Assembly (NCBI GenBank): GCA_006538405.1
Contig: BJKQ01000011.1
Span: 1,241,501 to 1,305,500 of the forward strand
DNA: 64,000 bases
Direction of reading: 5' to 3'
Source: Hansfordia pulvinata
Lineage: Eukaryota; Ascomycota; Sordariomycetes; Xylariales
Shown: in pieces, positions 24,363 through 33,713 of the stretch
Layout: each line of letters opens with the position of its first letter
How positions within the stretch are numbered: the stretch's first letter is position 1
Made by a program: the position numbers and the translations under genes
Notes under the pieces: generated by a model
Told to the model about the DNA's origin: nothing
Database searches by the model: none
What the model saw: the letters and a program-made list of their open reading frames with translations, nothing else

Positions 24363-25515
24363 TCATAATTCATTGAAAGCCTTGTAGACCTGAAGCGCCC
24401 CCTCAATGCACTGGATGGTGCTGAGCCCCGTCGTGATGAGCAGCACCAGAATCGCCACCCAGAAGGTGTGCCACTGCACCCCGTTCCGCCGGTCATACCA
24501 CCACTGCGAGACGCTTTGCGGCGTCGCCTCATCATATGCCTGCTTTAGGATTACCAAACGGTCTCGCCAGAAGTGGAAAGTCTCTATACGCCGCTCCAAG
24601 GGTGTCACGTTGCCGCAGCAGCCAAGTCGGGCGTCGACGACCAACTTTGGGCTTCTGCTGCGCATGTTTCGTTCCTTCAATGACGTGAACCACCTCTTCT
24701 TCCGCTGATGGCCGCCGACGAGGAATTCTCTTTCTGGAAAGAGCAGAGCCAGCGTTCTGAGCGTCTCCTCGAGCAGCCCATGCGGGTAAAAGGTACTATG
24801 GTGTGTCAGCAAAGTGTCCGTCGCGCAAGTTTCATACTAAGTTGAGGGGGTCATTGACTTACTCATCTTGCCATTCGAGATAGGATGCGTGGTGAAATAC
24901 AAACAGCTTCACGCCGTAAATGTCCTCGAGCAACTCCAGGTGCTCGGCCAAATTGTCGGTCAGCACGATTTCAATCCCGCCGATGGCCTCCACACTCCAG
25001 GCATCGAACATCCGCGGAAACGCAAACCTCTCGCTTGTCAGCGCAGGTTGGCTAGCGAACTGCCGGGACACGATGTCCTGCAAGCTTGAATCTCTGTCAT
25101 CCCATGAGATTGGACAGCTGAAAGAGATCTCCCCAGGCACTGCACCGATCCGCAGCATGACGGTCAATTCGGCGAGGAGATACAGCGAAGTTGCCAAGGA
25201 GACATCGTCATCTTCCAGGTGTTGTTTCTGCATTTCGGCCCGCATTTCGCTGGTGATCTCTGCGCGAGTGAGTCCCCTGCGGAGGTGACCAATGATTGAT
25301 TGGTGCTCGACGCAGCTCTGCGTAGCAATGTTCCGACCATTGTAGATGTGGTAAAGGGACCATCGAAAGTCGCAGTATGAATGAAATGGCGTCAGATCTA
25401 ACTGGTTTCGAAGATCACCGTTTCGAAGATCGCCTGCTCTCGGGGAAGGACAATCGACAAGCGTGTCAATCACCTCTTGCGGAGTGCTGTGTAGGAGGGA
25501 TCCCGTCGCCGACAT
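24363..25515 (-). CDS. Fungal-specific hypothetical protein with C-terminal membrane segment
   Basis: Two minus-strand exons, 25515-24863 and 24795-24363, are split by a 67-nt intron (GTAAGT...CATAG). The joined frame is 361 residues. It is soluble-looking for about 300 residues (motifs FHSYCDFRWSLYHIY, LATSLYLLAELTVMLRIG, YGVKLFVFHHASYLEWQDD, GLLEETLRTLALLFP). It ends with WWYDRRNGVQWHTFWVAILV and one transmembrane helix, then QCIEGALQVYKAF. That final pattern recurs in uncharacterised filamentous-fungal proteins as I remember them; no function is known to me. The start at 25515 is the first ATG in the open frame. A CACAG acceptor-like sequence just upstream leaves room for another 5' exon. 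Confidence 0.75.
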
Positions 25516-27362
25516 TCTGATTGACCCGGGCTGTGCCACAAGTCAGGAAGGGCCTGTAAAGCCGAGAAATGGCACCGGTCTTTTATCGGGCGCAGCAGGA
25601 AATATACGGCATCTATCTGCCAGCCTCGATCAACGCCCAGGTCGGGGCTGGGCTGCGGCAAGGCATTCTCGGGTGAGGGTCTTTGGGCGCCGCGAGGCAG
25701 CCATCGCGCTCTGATAGGATGAGCGTATGCTGACCGTCTGCCATTGACGCCTATCGGCCATTGCCGCCCACATGGTGCTCCCGTATCTGGTATGCGTACA
25801 AGAGAATCTCAGGTTACGTAGATGCTCTTGATTGGCCGAGGAGTACGGATCGTGCCGCTCGCTGCTGGTAGATCAGGAAACGATAGATAGACCGCAATAG
25901 ATGGGATAGGTAAGTGGTCGTATTGATGTTGTAGAATGGAGAGTTCCCCGGTCTACCTGATCCTAGGCCACACTGCCAGGTATATAACCCCTTCTGCACG
26001 ATAGATCCTTCCACTCGGCCATTCCCATACCTTGGTTGCTATCATGACCGTCAACAGACAAAATACCTAGGTAATCTCACCTGCAGCACACTGACCTATC
26101 AGCGCACCCCCAACTCTTGTCACAGTCCTCCCCGCACCCTCGAGTGGACCGCCCGGCGGAACCGCCGTTAGGCGTACAACTCTGGCCTCATTACGTTGTT
26201 GGCCGGGCATGGCGGGGCTTCACTTGCCAGGCATGCGGATCACGCAAAGAAAGAACACATAGAGATGGTTTTGGTGAATTCATGGTATTGGTGTGGTAAA
26301 GCTGGGAATTCCCCAATTTGCCTGATCCTAGACCAGGCTGCCCACGAGAATCCACATCAATTTCGATGCTGCTAACGCAAGCAGCAAAGTTAAAGAGCAA
26401 TTGGCGAACTCTCAGGTACTCACTACGCTCCTCGCCAAACGTTGTGCAGTGATGAATGCGATGGCACGACAGTTCAACTGGACGTCGAGAGTCGTTGACG
26501 GAGTCAGACAGGAGCTTGAGGGGTTCGACGATCGCAAAGCCCTCTCAAACACTACCCTCTATCGAGACCTGGTGAAGAAGTGCAATTGCTTTCCTCAGCT
26601 GATGGCTATTTGGATTGTCAATTTGGTACATACCCTAGTTCATCGTCGAACCTGCCCACACGGCCATTCTGTCACGTCGTTCGGGCTGGTGACCCTGGCC
26701 CAGCGCGAACGATGACATGGTCAAAACATACAAATCGAGCCAGCCAGCCAGCTCGCCTCCAGTAAGCCAGCCAGTGACGTTCCCCGCCGCTGTACTCCGT
26801 ACTCAGGTGTGCACTGTGAATCCTTTATAAGCCCCTGTACGAGGCCCGGCCTCGGAATAGCAGGTAGGTCGGCATCAGCTGCTTAAGTGGTTACGCATGC
26901 CGTACGGCTGCTATTCTACTGGTACTGCTGTTTCTCGCTGCCATACAGTGTTCTTGGTTCGCCTTGCAGTTCTTGTCAGGGCTGGGGCTTGGAAACTGAC
27001 CGCCACAGGGCAGCCAGTGATGACATGGCGCCCAGGCGAGCGACCGCCGGCGATTGACGCTTACGAGTAACAAGCACAGCCACCCACAGGGGGCACTGTG
27101 CATGCAGAGCATCACGGGACACACGAATGCTCCTCATTGGCCATAAAGACCTACAGGTGCATAGAGGTACGTAAGGAATAGGGAAGTGGGTGGATGCCTT
27201 ACCTTAGATAGCAGGCTTTGCTCTTTGCTGCTGGACGCCCGAAGTGACCTGGTGGTATAGCTGTTCCAACCCGCCAGCGGCCGATCCTGCCAACCTTTCC
27301 TCCTCATCCATCGAATTCCGCGAGGACAATGATGCCATCAAGGCCCCGCGACCCGACTCATC
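25516..27362. other. Interval with decayed repeats, no firm gene
   Basis: It holds two diverged direct-repeat units (about 25921-25985 and 26283-26345) sharing TGCCTGATCCTAG-type cores. A weakly coding-like plus-strand stretch (about 26450-26700, starting MNAMARQFNWTSRVV) has no recognisable domain. One TACTCCGTA motif lies at 26793. The region looks like old, eroded sequence. Confidence 0.45.
25921..26345. repeat. Pair of diverged direct repeats (about 60 bp each)
   Basis: Units at about 25921-25985 and 26283-26345 share the order GTATTG, GTTCCCC or ATTCCCC, CTGATCCTAG and ACTGCC or GCTGCC, and are roughly 75 percent identical by eye. On the minus strand both read GLGSG followed by GNS, so they may derive from a duplicated coding fragment. 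Confidence 0.55.
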
Positions 27363-27842
27363 ATGCCCGTTTGGCGTCGGCCCCTTCGTCAATTTCCTAG
27401 CCCACGTCAGTTTCCCAACCCAGAACTCTCTTGCCGTGAGAAGTGCTGGGAACAATATCATCGCGGCGGCATCAGAAAAATCTGGATCGCCCAAGGCCCT
27501 GCGGCCGAGTTCAACCAAAGCATCACGTCCTTCGTCAATACTGTGATCAACAAAGTCGATTTGGGAGCATTTCAACATACAACACTGGTAGTCATATACA
27601 TGATCGGCTCCGAGAAGGCCACTGCGAACCCTGCTGCTTGTATCATTCACCCCGACAAAGCCAAAAGACGAGCAATAATCCGGCAATTAAAGGAATCCGA
27701 CTTCCTCCAGCGCTACCCAGGTTTTTCACTCGAGGGTTTCAGCGGCCTCCCGGAGATATACGCGTGCGGAAAGTTGCCCAGACAGATTGCTGGAGAAGAC
27801 TCGGGTGCAGATCATCATGTCGTCAGTGGAGGACATTCATGA
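27363..27842 (+). pseudogene. Coding-like N-terminal domain upstream of trypsin-like protein 1 (different frame)
   Basis: The supported part begins near 27480. SITSFVNTVINKVDL is followed by TTLVVIYMIGSEKATANPAA, KAKRRAIIRQLKESDFLQRYPGF and GKLPRQIAG. The order VIYMIG, then RR, then a helix and YPGF matches a domain I recall at the start of other fungal trypsin-fold-like hypothetical proteins. It ends at a stop at 27840-27842, while the next protein is open in the following frame from 27787 and has an ATG at 27817. No usable intron joins them (the only GT-AG pairs are about 20 nt). So this is a separate short gene, or the 5' part of the next gene cut off by a frameshift. The start at 27363 is only the first ATG and is not well supported. 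Confidence 0.5.
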
Positions 27843-29859
27843 GTTCCTAGAGGGCCACCAAGACCTTAAACATGCCTACGAAGCACAATACGTTGCCCAC
27901 ACCGGGTCAGACCACGCCAACAACTCAAACAGCAATGCCGTCTCAAATTCACACGACCGTCGACCGCAAGAAATCTCAAGATATGGACTCAATGCGTTCT
28001 CGGACCCATGCTCCCCGCCTCAGACCGACCCTTCTGCCCAAGATGTTGAGACTGAACTGCTCACTTTCCCATGCGAGCTCAACGCATACGGCTTATGCGA
28101 TGAAAAATTTGTTCTTGGACAATTCGAAGAGTGGCTAATGCACCAGAAGTCGCACTTTAACGGCCGGCTCCCTCCAAAAGCGCACTGTTGGTTCTGCGGG
28201 CACATTTTTGACGAAAGCCGTAGCCTGTTCCGCGGCGACTACGAGCGGCAGTACGATGAGCGTATGCACCATATTTATGACGATCACCTCCTTCTTGATG
28301 ACGCCCACGTTATGCGTATCGATTTCTTCTTTTTGGAGCACCTTTGCAGGACTGGCCTCCTCTCGGACATGCTCGTGGACATCCGGAACATCGTGGTGGA
28401 CGAGACCCCCTTCCCGGACGGCACCTTCGTGCCCGTCCACCAGATGCACGGCGCCAGCCGGCGCCGGGACGACCTGGCAGAGGCCGGCTCCCGGCGCCGG
28501 GACGACCTACCCGAGGCCGGCTCCCGGCGCCGGGACAACTTGCCCGAGGCCCGCCAACGGGAGCGCCCTCGCGGTGCCGGCGCTAAGCGGCGTGTCGTCG
28601 TAAAGTCGGCCCGGTCCGAGGAGAGGCGCCAGAGAAGGGAGAGGGACCCAAACCACCCTGGAACTGTCCATGATACGGCCAAGCAGCTGTCAGAGAATTC
28701 AGCGTTCGCCACGCTCAAGAGTGATGGAGATGGAAAATTGTCCAGTGTGTCTCACAATCCGAGTCTCGGGAGGCGGATTGAACACAGGCTGGAGAAAGGG
28801 GCAACCAGAAGCGCAGTTGGTGGTGCTGTGATTAACGCGGGTGGCAGCTTCTTCCAATTCACGGCGGCCCACTTCGCCCTTCCAGAAAACGAGTGGTCTG
28901 TTGAGCAGGTAGCGACAGACTCGACTCCTTTCGCTTGGGACACAGATAGCGATGAGGACCTTGAGGACACGCTCACCAGTGACGTCACGAGTCAAGAAAG
29001 CATCTCTGACAGAGATCAGATCGAAACTGCCTCCTTGTTGGACGAGTTCGGTTTGGAGCCAGACCAATTGCCCGAGGACATATATGATTCAACCACCAGC
29101 TCACCCAATCACGGAAATGAAGAGAGCACTGGAAAAGACGAACAATTGCACGATCAGACAATCGATGAAGATTTAATTGAGTCATTGGACATATCTTCAG
29201 AAGGAGGTCACAGCAACAGTGCCGACCACGACGGCACATCGAAGGAAAGGGACAAGTCGTCTCTTCCTGGGTCGTCTTTTCCTGGGTCGTCTCTTCCTGC
29301 GTCGTCTCTTCCTGGGTCTTCTTCAGTGCGCTATGAGAGGGAGCCTCATGCGGACAGGGCCCACGCAGGAAAGACTCCTGAAGCCCTTGTCAGCGTGGCC
29401 ATACATGCCAGAGAAGACACAAGACTCGACTACGCTTTGATTCCTATCGAAGATATCCGAGGCCTACCCACCTTCAATCGCGTGAAGCTCGATGGTACAG
29501 ACAAGGTGCTCAAGATCGAGGATTGGTGTGCTGTCGGGAGCGGGCAAAGAAGAAACGTCGTGGTCGTGACATCTTCGTCTCCTCCAATCAGCGGCGTCCT
29601 TGACGGCTACCCGGATTTCTTCCGCGACCCCGACCAAGACGACTTCCATGCCCTGTACCCAGTCGAACTGAATGGCATCATCAACATGGGCGACTGTGGC
29701 TCGGCAGTTATTGACGCCGAATCCGGCAGTCTGTGCGGGCACATAGTCAGGGGTTGCATCGGTGCCTCGCTGGCCTACATCATTCCTGCCCAGGCCATAT
29801 TCGAGGATCTAACCCACCAGCTAGGCAAGATCCCCATTGAAATCGCCAAAAGCATATGA
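27817..29859 (+). CDS. Trypsin-fold-like protein 1 with Cys at the nucleophile position, zinc-finger-like N-terminus
   Basis: A 680-residue frame from ATG 27817. Residues about 85-190 form a Cys/His region (CELNAYGLC, HCWFCGHIF, RMHHIYDDH). Then come three copies of an 11-residue SRRRDDLPEAG unit, a basic linker and acidic low complexity. A trypsin-like domain follows: GGAVINAGG with FTAAHFAL (His352), RLDYALI (Asp538) and MGDCGSAVIDAESG (Cys627), then CGHIVRGCIGASLAYIIPAQAIFEDL. The H-D-[S/C] order and TAAH resemble chymotrypsin-fold peptidases, with Cys where Ser is usual. Catalysis is inferred, not shown. There is no signal peptide, so it is probably intracellular. A paralogue lies 1.2 kb downstream on the same strand. 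Four 15-bp repeats (29257-29316) encode Ser/Leu/Pro/Gly. Confidence 0.75.
   Translation: MSSVEDIHEFLEGHQDLKHAYEAQYVAHTGSDHANNSNSNAVSNSHDRRPQEISRYGLNAFSDPCSPPQTDPSAQDVETELLTFPCELNAYGLCDEKFVLGQFEEWLMHQKSHFNGRLPPKAHCWFCGHIFDESRSLFRGDYERQYDERMHHIYDDHLLLDDAHVMRIDFFFLEHLCRTGLLSDMLVDIRNIVVDETPFPDGTFVPVHQMHGASRRRDDLAEAGSRRRDDLPEAGSRRRDNLPEARQRERPRGAGAKRRVVVKSARSEERRQRRERDPNHPGTVHDTAKQLSENSAFATLKSDGDGKLSSVSHNPSLGRRIEHRLEKGATRSAVGGAVINAGGSFFQFTAAHFALPENEWSVEQVATDSTPFAWDTDSDEDLEDTLTSDVTSQESISDRDQIETASLLDEFGLEPDQLPEDIYDSTTSSPNHGNEESTGKDEQLHDQTIDEDLIESLDISSEGGHSNSADHDGTSKERDKSSLPGSSFPGSSLPASSLPGSSSVRYEREPHADRAHAGKTPEALVSVAIHAREDTRLDYALIPIEDIRGLPTFNRVKLDGTDKVLKIEDWCAVGSGQRRNVVVVTSSSPPISGVLDGYPDFFRDPDQDDFHALYPVELNGIINMGDCGSAVIDAESGSLCGHIVRGCIGASLAYIIPAQAIFEDLTHQLGKIPIEIAKSI
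28456..28557 (+). repeat. 33-bp in-frame tandem repeat, three copies
   Basis: Units start at 28459, 28492 and 28525 with CGGCGCCGGGAC and encode the SRRRDDLPEAG type repeat within trypsin-like protein 1. Unit 3 differs by several third-position and transition changes. Confidence 0.9.
29257..29316 (+). repeat. 15-bp in-frame tandem repeat, four copies
   Basis: Four units of TCGTCTCTTCCTGGG with one or two changes, encoding SSLPG/SSFPG within trypsin-like protein 1. Confidence 0.9.
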
Positions 29860-31035
29860 GACCCGGTCGGTTCTTGGTGGTGGTGGAATGGCTTGCTTGG
29901 GTTGATGCCTGTTTCTTTTCTTCTTTCTCTTTTCTACTTTTCTTCTTTCTTTATCGACCACTTTATCTATTCGTGCTGGGAATCGATTTGTGTTATCCCT
30001 TTCCTGATCGCCTGTTTTCCTCCCGAACTATATAGACCACAGCAAAGAAACCTTCAAGAGGGTTGATTCTGCAACACTTTATCAAAACTAGGTGTTATCG
30101 TCTCCTCGACGTCACCTGCTTTCTACCCGTGACGTAAATTGAGCAGACTAGCGAATCAGACCGACCCGTCACACAAACAAAACGAACAGCCCAACTCGAA
30201 GCTGGCTACGCTCGCTCAGGGGACTTGAATTCAGAGAACAAACCCCCGGGCAGAAATTGTCCTATTTGAGCTCTACTGTGCGTCTATCAGATCACTGGGC
30301 GGGGTCTCGCATTCATTCCGAAGACGTCCCAGGACGGGAACGCACAGGATGAGATAGCTAATTATGATCGAAATCGATTTGATACAAAAACGCCATCGCG
30401 GGTGGTGAATGTGTGTCCTTCGCGCCAACACGGTAATTTAAAAAGCAATCATCCGCCACTCGAGGGCAGCCAGTCTCTGCGACAGCTACCCGAGCCGGCT
30501 GCCGGGGAAACACTACTGTTCAGTTGTACGAGACGCCATGTCTGCACGCAGCATCGTCCACAGAGCTGGCCTGGTTGACGGGGACGCATTGGCGTTCATG
30601 GATGGTTTGTACGCAGTCCGGTACCCCCTCTGAACCACCTCAGGCCTCCGAGGTCGACGGAAGCGGATCCCAGTTGAACACTGTTGACCAACAGTTCACT
30701 TCAGACCCGGCCCAGGCTGCTGCTCGTCACGGAAACGGAAACAGAAACTCGATGGGCGTTCACGGCGGCCAATGTGACCATGGTCCAACTCAAGATGCTG
30801 TGTACAACGTCAGCACTTTGTCATTCAGCGTGTACAAAAGGCGAGGAAACCAACACTTTCCTGCTCGCCGATGCCTCTTTTCAATTCCTGAGCACCCGAC
30901 AAAAGATCTCCACATCCCATCCATTCTTCTCTCACCTTTGAACGACTTGCAGCAGCACAAGGCATCCTCTCCCAGCTGTCCCAGACCGTAAAGCCCGCCA
31001 CGACACGCCTGCAAGATCCCCGTCCATATTCTGCT
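29860..31035. other. Spacer between the two trypsin-like paralogues, right half coding-like but frame-broken
   Basis: Pyrimidine-rich sequence at 29910-29965 fits a 3' untranslated region. From about 30770 to 31035 the plus strand carries protein-like pieces in changing frames: LSFSVYKRRG, then TFLLADASFQFLS, then NDLQQ, then AQGILSQLSQTVKPATTRLQ. The last piece is in frame with the ATG at 31036. Either the second paralogue has an N-terminal extension interrupted by frameshifts, or this is a decayed 5' end. Confidence 0.4.
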
Positions 31036-32328
31036 ATGGATATCGCTAAGACATCCCCGAGAACATCAGAAGTGGATCCATCTCAGGGGGCTTCGGACCT
31101 AAAGGTCCAGCTGCCACATGATGTAGATTCCCTTCCCTCCCTTGGCGACGCCTCTCGGCCGGCTCCCAGCACGGTGGGCACGTTGCTGGAATCTCCAGCG
31201 CTCACATGTTTCTCCCGGGGAGGAAATCTCACTTCTACCTCGTGGAGTCCACGTGTCGGCCGCTGGCTCCATTACCAGCCAGACGGCGAAGCACCGCCAC
31301 GCAAGCTGGTTGGCGGCGCCGTACTCGTCATCGGGTGTGGCTTTCTCCAGCTCACGTCGGGGCACCCGGCCGATGTGAGCTCTGACTACGATCGCCACGA
31401 AGATACTGCAAACGTGCCTTTTGTGTGGGACGAGGACAGCGAGGACGAAGAGCTCGAGGAAACGGACATGGAAGCTGGCATGTTTGAGATTGTGAGCCGC
31501 GGGAGTGATTCCGACGACGCCGTTCGGGGCGAGGAGGACCTTTCCTGTTCTGGCGACTCAAGCGCTTCAACCGAGTCCCTGGCTCGATACGCGGCTGCGA
31601 TCGAGGGCTCGTTCCGCCCGCCCCTAACTCGTCTTGGTCCAGCCGGGCAGGAGCCCGGAACAGCCGTTGACACTTGCTCGACAGAAGGGCCTGCAACAAC
31701 TGGTATCGATGTCTCTGCCGTGGATGACAGCTCGACTGGCCAGGCCGAAAGCCCTCTTGTCGACAGCCCCGGAAGCCATCGCAGTAATCGCAGTGATTCG
31801 GCCACCAGCGCAAAGGAGACACAAGAGGCCGGCCCTTCGAACGAGACCGCCATCAGTTTATCCTCCCGTGTGCGGGCCCTCCCGCGGCTCGACTACGCCT
31901 TGATCGATGTGGAAAATCCCCCAGACCCCTCCGCCATCAACCGCGTCAGCACACCCGACGCAAGCAGGGAGTTGCAAATCAAGGACTGGGCCCGAATCGG
32001 TGACCAGGTGCGCAACGTTCTCGTGGCGGTTTCGTCCAAGGGCCCAGCGATCCGCGGGGTCCTGTCCCCGGCCCCGGCCTTCTTCCGCGACGCAGGCCAG
32101 ACCGAATCCCACGTCCTATACAGCGTTGTTCTCCTTGACGGTGCCGTTATTAGAAAGGGGTGCAGCGGCGCGGCGGTCGTGGACGCGCGCTCGGGCGACC
32201 TATGCGGGCACGTCGTCCGGGGATGCCTTGGCGAGTCGCTGGCCTACATTGTCCCTGCGGAGGCCGTTTTTGAAGATCTTGTCGGGCTGTTTGGGGACAC
32301 CGTGCGGGTTGGCTTTGCGGGGTGGTAG
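31036..32328 (+). CDS. Trypsin-fold-like protein 2 with Ser at the nucleophile position
   Basis: A 430-residue frame from ATG 31036, though the coding frame continues upstream of this ATG (AQGILSQLSQTVKPATT), so the true start may be earlier. It is paralogous to the protein ending at 29859. LVGGAVLVIGCGFLQLTSGH supplies His110, PFVWDEDSEDEELEE matches PFAWDTDSDEDLED of copy 1, LDYALIDV supplies Asp286, and KGCSGAAVVDARSGDLCGHV supplies Ser377. VRGCLGESLAYIVPAEAVFEDL closes the domain. It lacks the Cys/His region of copy 1. The middle is acidic and Ser-rich. No signal peptide is visible. Peptidase activity is inferred from motif order only. Confidence 0.75.
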   Translation: MDIAKTSPRTSEVDPSQGASDLKVQLPHDVDSLPSLGDASRPAPSTVGTLLESPALTCFSRGGNLTSTSWSPRVGRWLHYQPDGEAPPRKLVGGAVLVIGCGFLQLTSGHPADVSSDYDRHEDTANVPFVWDEDSEDEELEETDMEAGMFEIVSRGSDSDDAVRGEEDLSCSGDSSASTESLARYAAAIEGSFRPPLTRLGPAGQEPGTAVDTCSTEGPATTGIDVSAVDDSSTGQAESPLVDSPGSHRSNRSDSATSAKETQEAGPSNETAISLSSRVRALPRLDYALIDVENPPDPSAINRVSTPDASRELQIKDWARIGDQVRNVLVAVSSKGPAIRGVLSPAPAFFRDAGQTESHVLYSVVLLDGAVIRKGCSGAAVVDARSGDLCGHVVRGCLGESLAYIVPAEAVFEDLVGLFGDTVRVGFAGW

Positions 32329-32672
32329 TGGCCCTTTTTCTTTTTCTATTTTTGCTTTCTGCTTCCAGCCTCGTCGCGTGTCGGTTGGTTTCGGGCGCGG
32401 CGTTGGTAAGTACTGGTTGGAAGTCATGTACCCTAGGCCACGTGGGTTAACCATCGAGCTGTTGGTTCAACGGAGAGAGATGTGTGTTTCGAAAGCGTTA
32501 GAAGTCCCTCGTGTCCAGAAGCCCACAAGCACATACTGCCACCATCTCGACAGGGGTCGTAAATGTCAAATTCCCCCGTCACGTCAGGCTCAGGGGGGTT
32601 TTTATAAATAGAACATAGCTACTCGTATACCCACGGCCAACGGTGGTCCCATCTAAGCTGTCAATCTGGCCG

Positions 32673-32750
32673 ATCACACTCAGCGTGGCCACTCACACTC
32701 AGCGTGGCCACTCACACTCAGCGTGGCCACTCACACTCAGCGTGGCCACT
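32673..32750. repeat. 19-bp tandem repeat, about four copies
   Basis: Units CAGCGTGGCCACTCACACT start at 32681, 32700 and 32719, with a partial copy at 32738 and a partial leading copy. They are essentially identical, indicating recent amplification. No spacers, so not a CRISPR array. Confidence 0.95.
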
Positions 32751-33248
32751 CCAAACCGGCCCAGAGCGCCCCGGACCGGGAGGCCGTGCGGAATGGAAAG
32801 CTGTTCAAATGTAATGATGATGAGCGGGAGCCAGACGGCCTGGGAGTTAGCCTCGTTTGTCTGATCCCCGACAGGTGCCAATGCAAGGGTCACCAACGAA
32901 CGAACCCCGGAGTTAACTAGCTGCCGCACATCTTGCCCGGTCAGGCCAAGGCCACCGTGCTGAAATAATAATTGGCCCGGACCTTTCATTACCCCAGACC
33001 CCAGAGTTACGGGGCCGTCAGACAGTATACTCGTAGGGCTCGTCGTCACGAATCAGGCTCGGGATCGTCGTCGCCGGCAGGATGGTTAGTTCGGCCTCCC
33101 AATTTCGGGCTCTACCGCGGGGGGCCTGTCAGGATCCTGCCTGTCAGCACTATGATCCGCGGGGCATTGGTCGGCCCTCACAAGGCAACGGAGTCGCTCC
33201 AGGTCCGAGGCATGCTGGCGTCGGTTCGTGTCGGCGTCAAGTCATAGG

Positions 33249-33256
33249 TATATAAA
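33249..33256 (+). promoter_or_regulatory. Candidate TATA box of the small peptide gene
   Basis: TATATAAA lies 154 nt before the ATG at 33410. A long C/T-rich leader runs between them, as is common in highly expressed fungal genes. Confidence 0.6.
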
Positions 33257-33409
33257 CCCAGACGAAGCGGTGCGCTCTCAACAACCTCTCGAGATCTACC
33301 CTCAAACCATTCCCAACAACTCATCACCGTCTTTCGTCCCCAATCGCAATCTCTCCTCCCCTCTCTCTCACACTCTCTTTTTCCAAGCAACCCCTCCCAG
33401 ACCGACATC

Positions 33410-33713
33410 ATGCAGTTCAGCGTCGTCGGCCTCGCCCTCTCCGTCCTCCAGGCCGCGGCCGTGCTGGCGTCGCCCCTCGGTGACCCCGCGTCCGTGACCA
33501 GCGCGGACGCCCTGTTCAAGCGCCAGTGCACCGGCATGATCCTCGTGTGCGACGGAGGCAACGGGTCCTGCTGCTACAACTCCAACCCCACCGTGAGTGC
33601 TTTCGAGACAGTGCTTTCGAGACTAGATTGGCCCGGCCCAGCCCAGTCAAGACGACATGGGGAACAAGATGCTGACAACTCTGATGTAGTGCGACAACTG
33701 CGACACCCTCTAG
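33410..33713 (+). CDS. Small secreted six-cysteine peptide precursor with Kex2-type site
   Basis: Two exons, 33410-33592 and 33690-33713. The 97-nt intron (GTGAGT...GTAG) is phase 0, and without it the last two cysteines are lost. The precursor has 68 residues: signal peptide 1 to about 20 (MQFSVVGLALSVLQAAA), a short pro-segment, a dibasic KR at 37-38, then a 30-residue mature peptide starting QC. Its six cysteines are ordered C-x6-C-x6-C-C-x6-C-x2-C, the single-single-double-single-single order used by cystine-knot miniproteins, although the last two loops are unusual. It is probably processed in the Golgi and secreted. Its role is unknown; an effector, signalling or antimicrobial peptide are all possible. 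It shares the block with other secreted proteins. Confidence 0.8.

Larger units (their letters stand above)
32329..33409. other. Intergenic with tandem repeat and promoter of the peptide gene
   Basis: It contains the 19-bp tandem repeat (32673-32750), TACTCGTA octamers at 32620 and 33028, and the TATA box and pyrimidine-rich leader of the downstream peptide gene. No other gene seen. Confidence 0.6.

Noticed and set aside
27204..27686. 160-codon minus-strand open frame
   Set aside because: It is antisense to the VIYMIG...YPGF domain, which is the better supported reading.
32673..32750. Possible CRISPR-like array
   Set aside because: Units are directly adjacent with no spacers, and the organism is a fungus.
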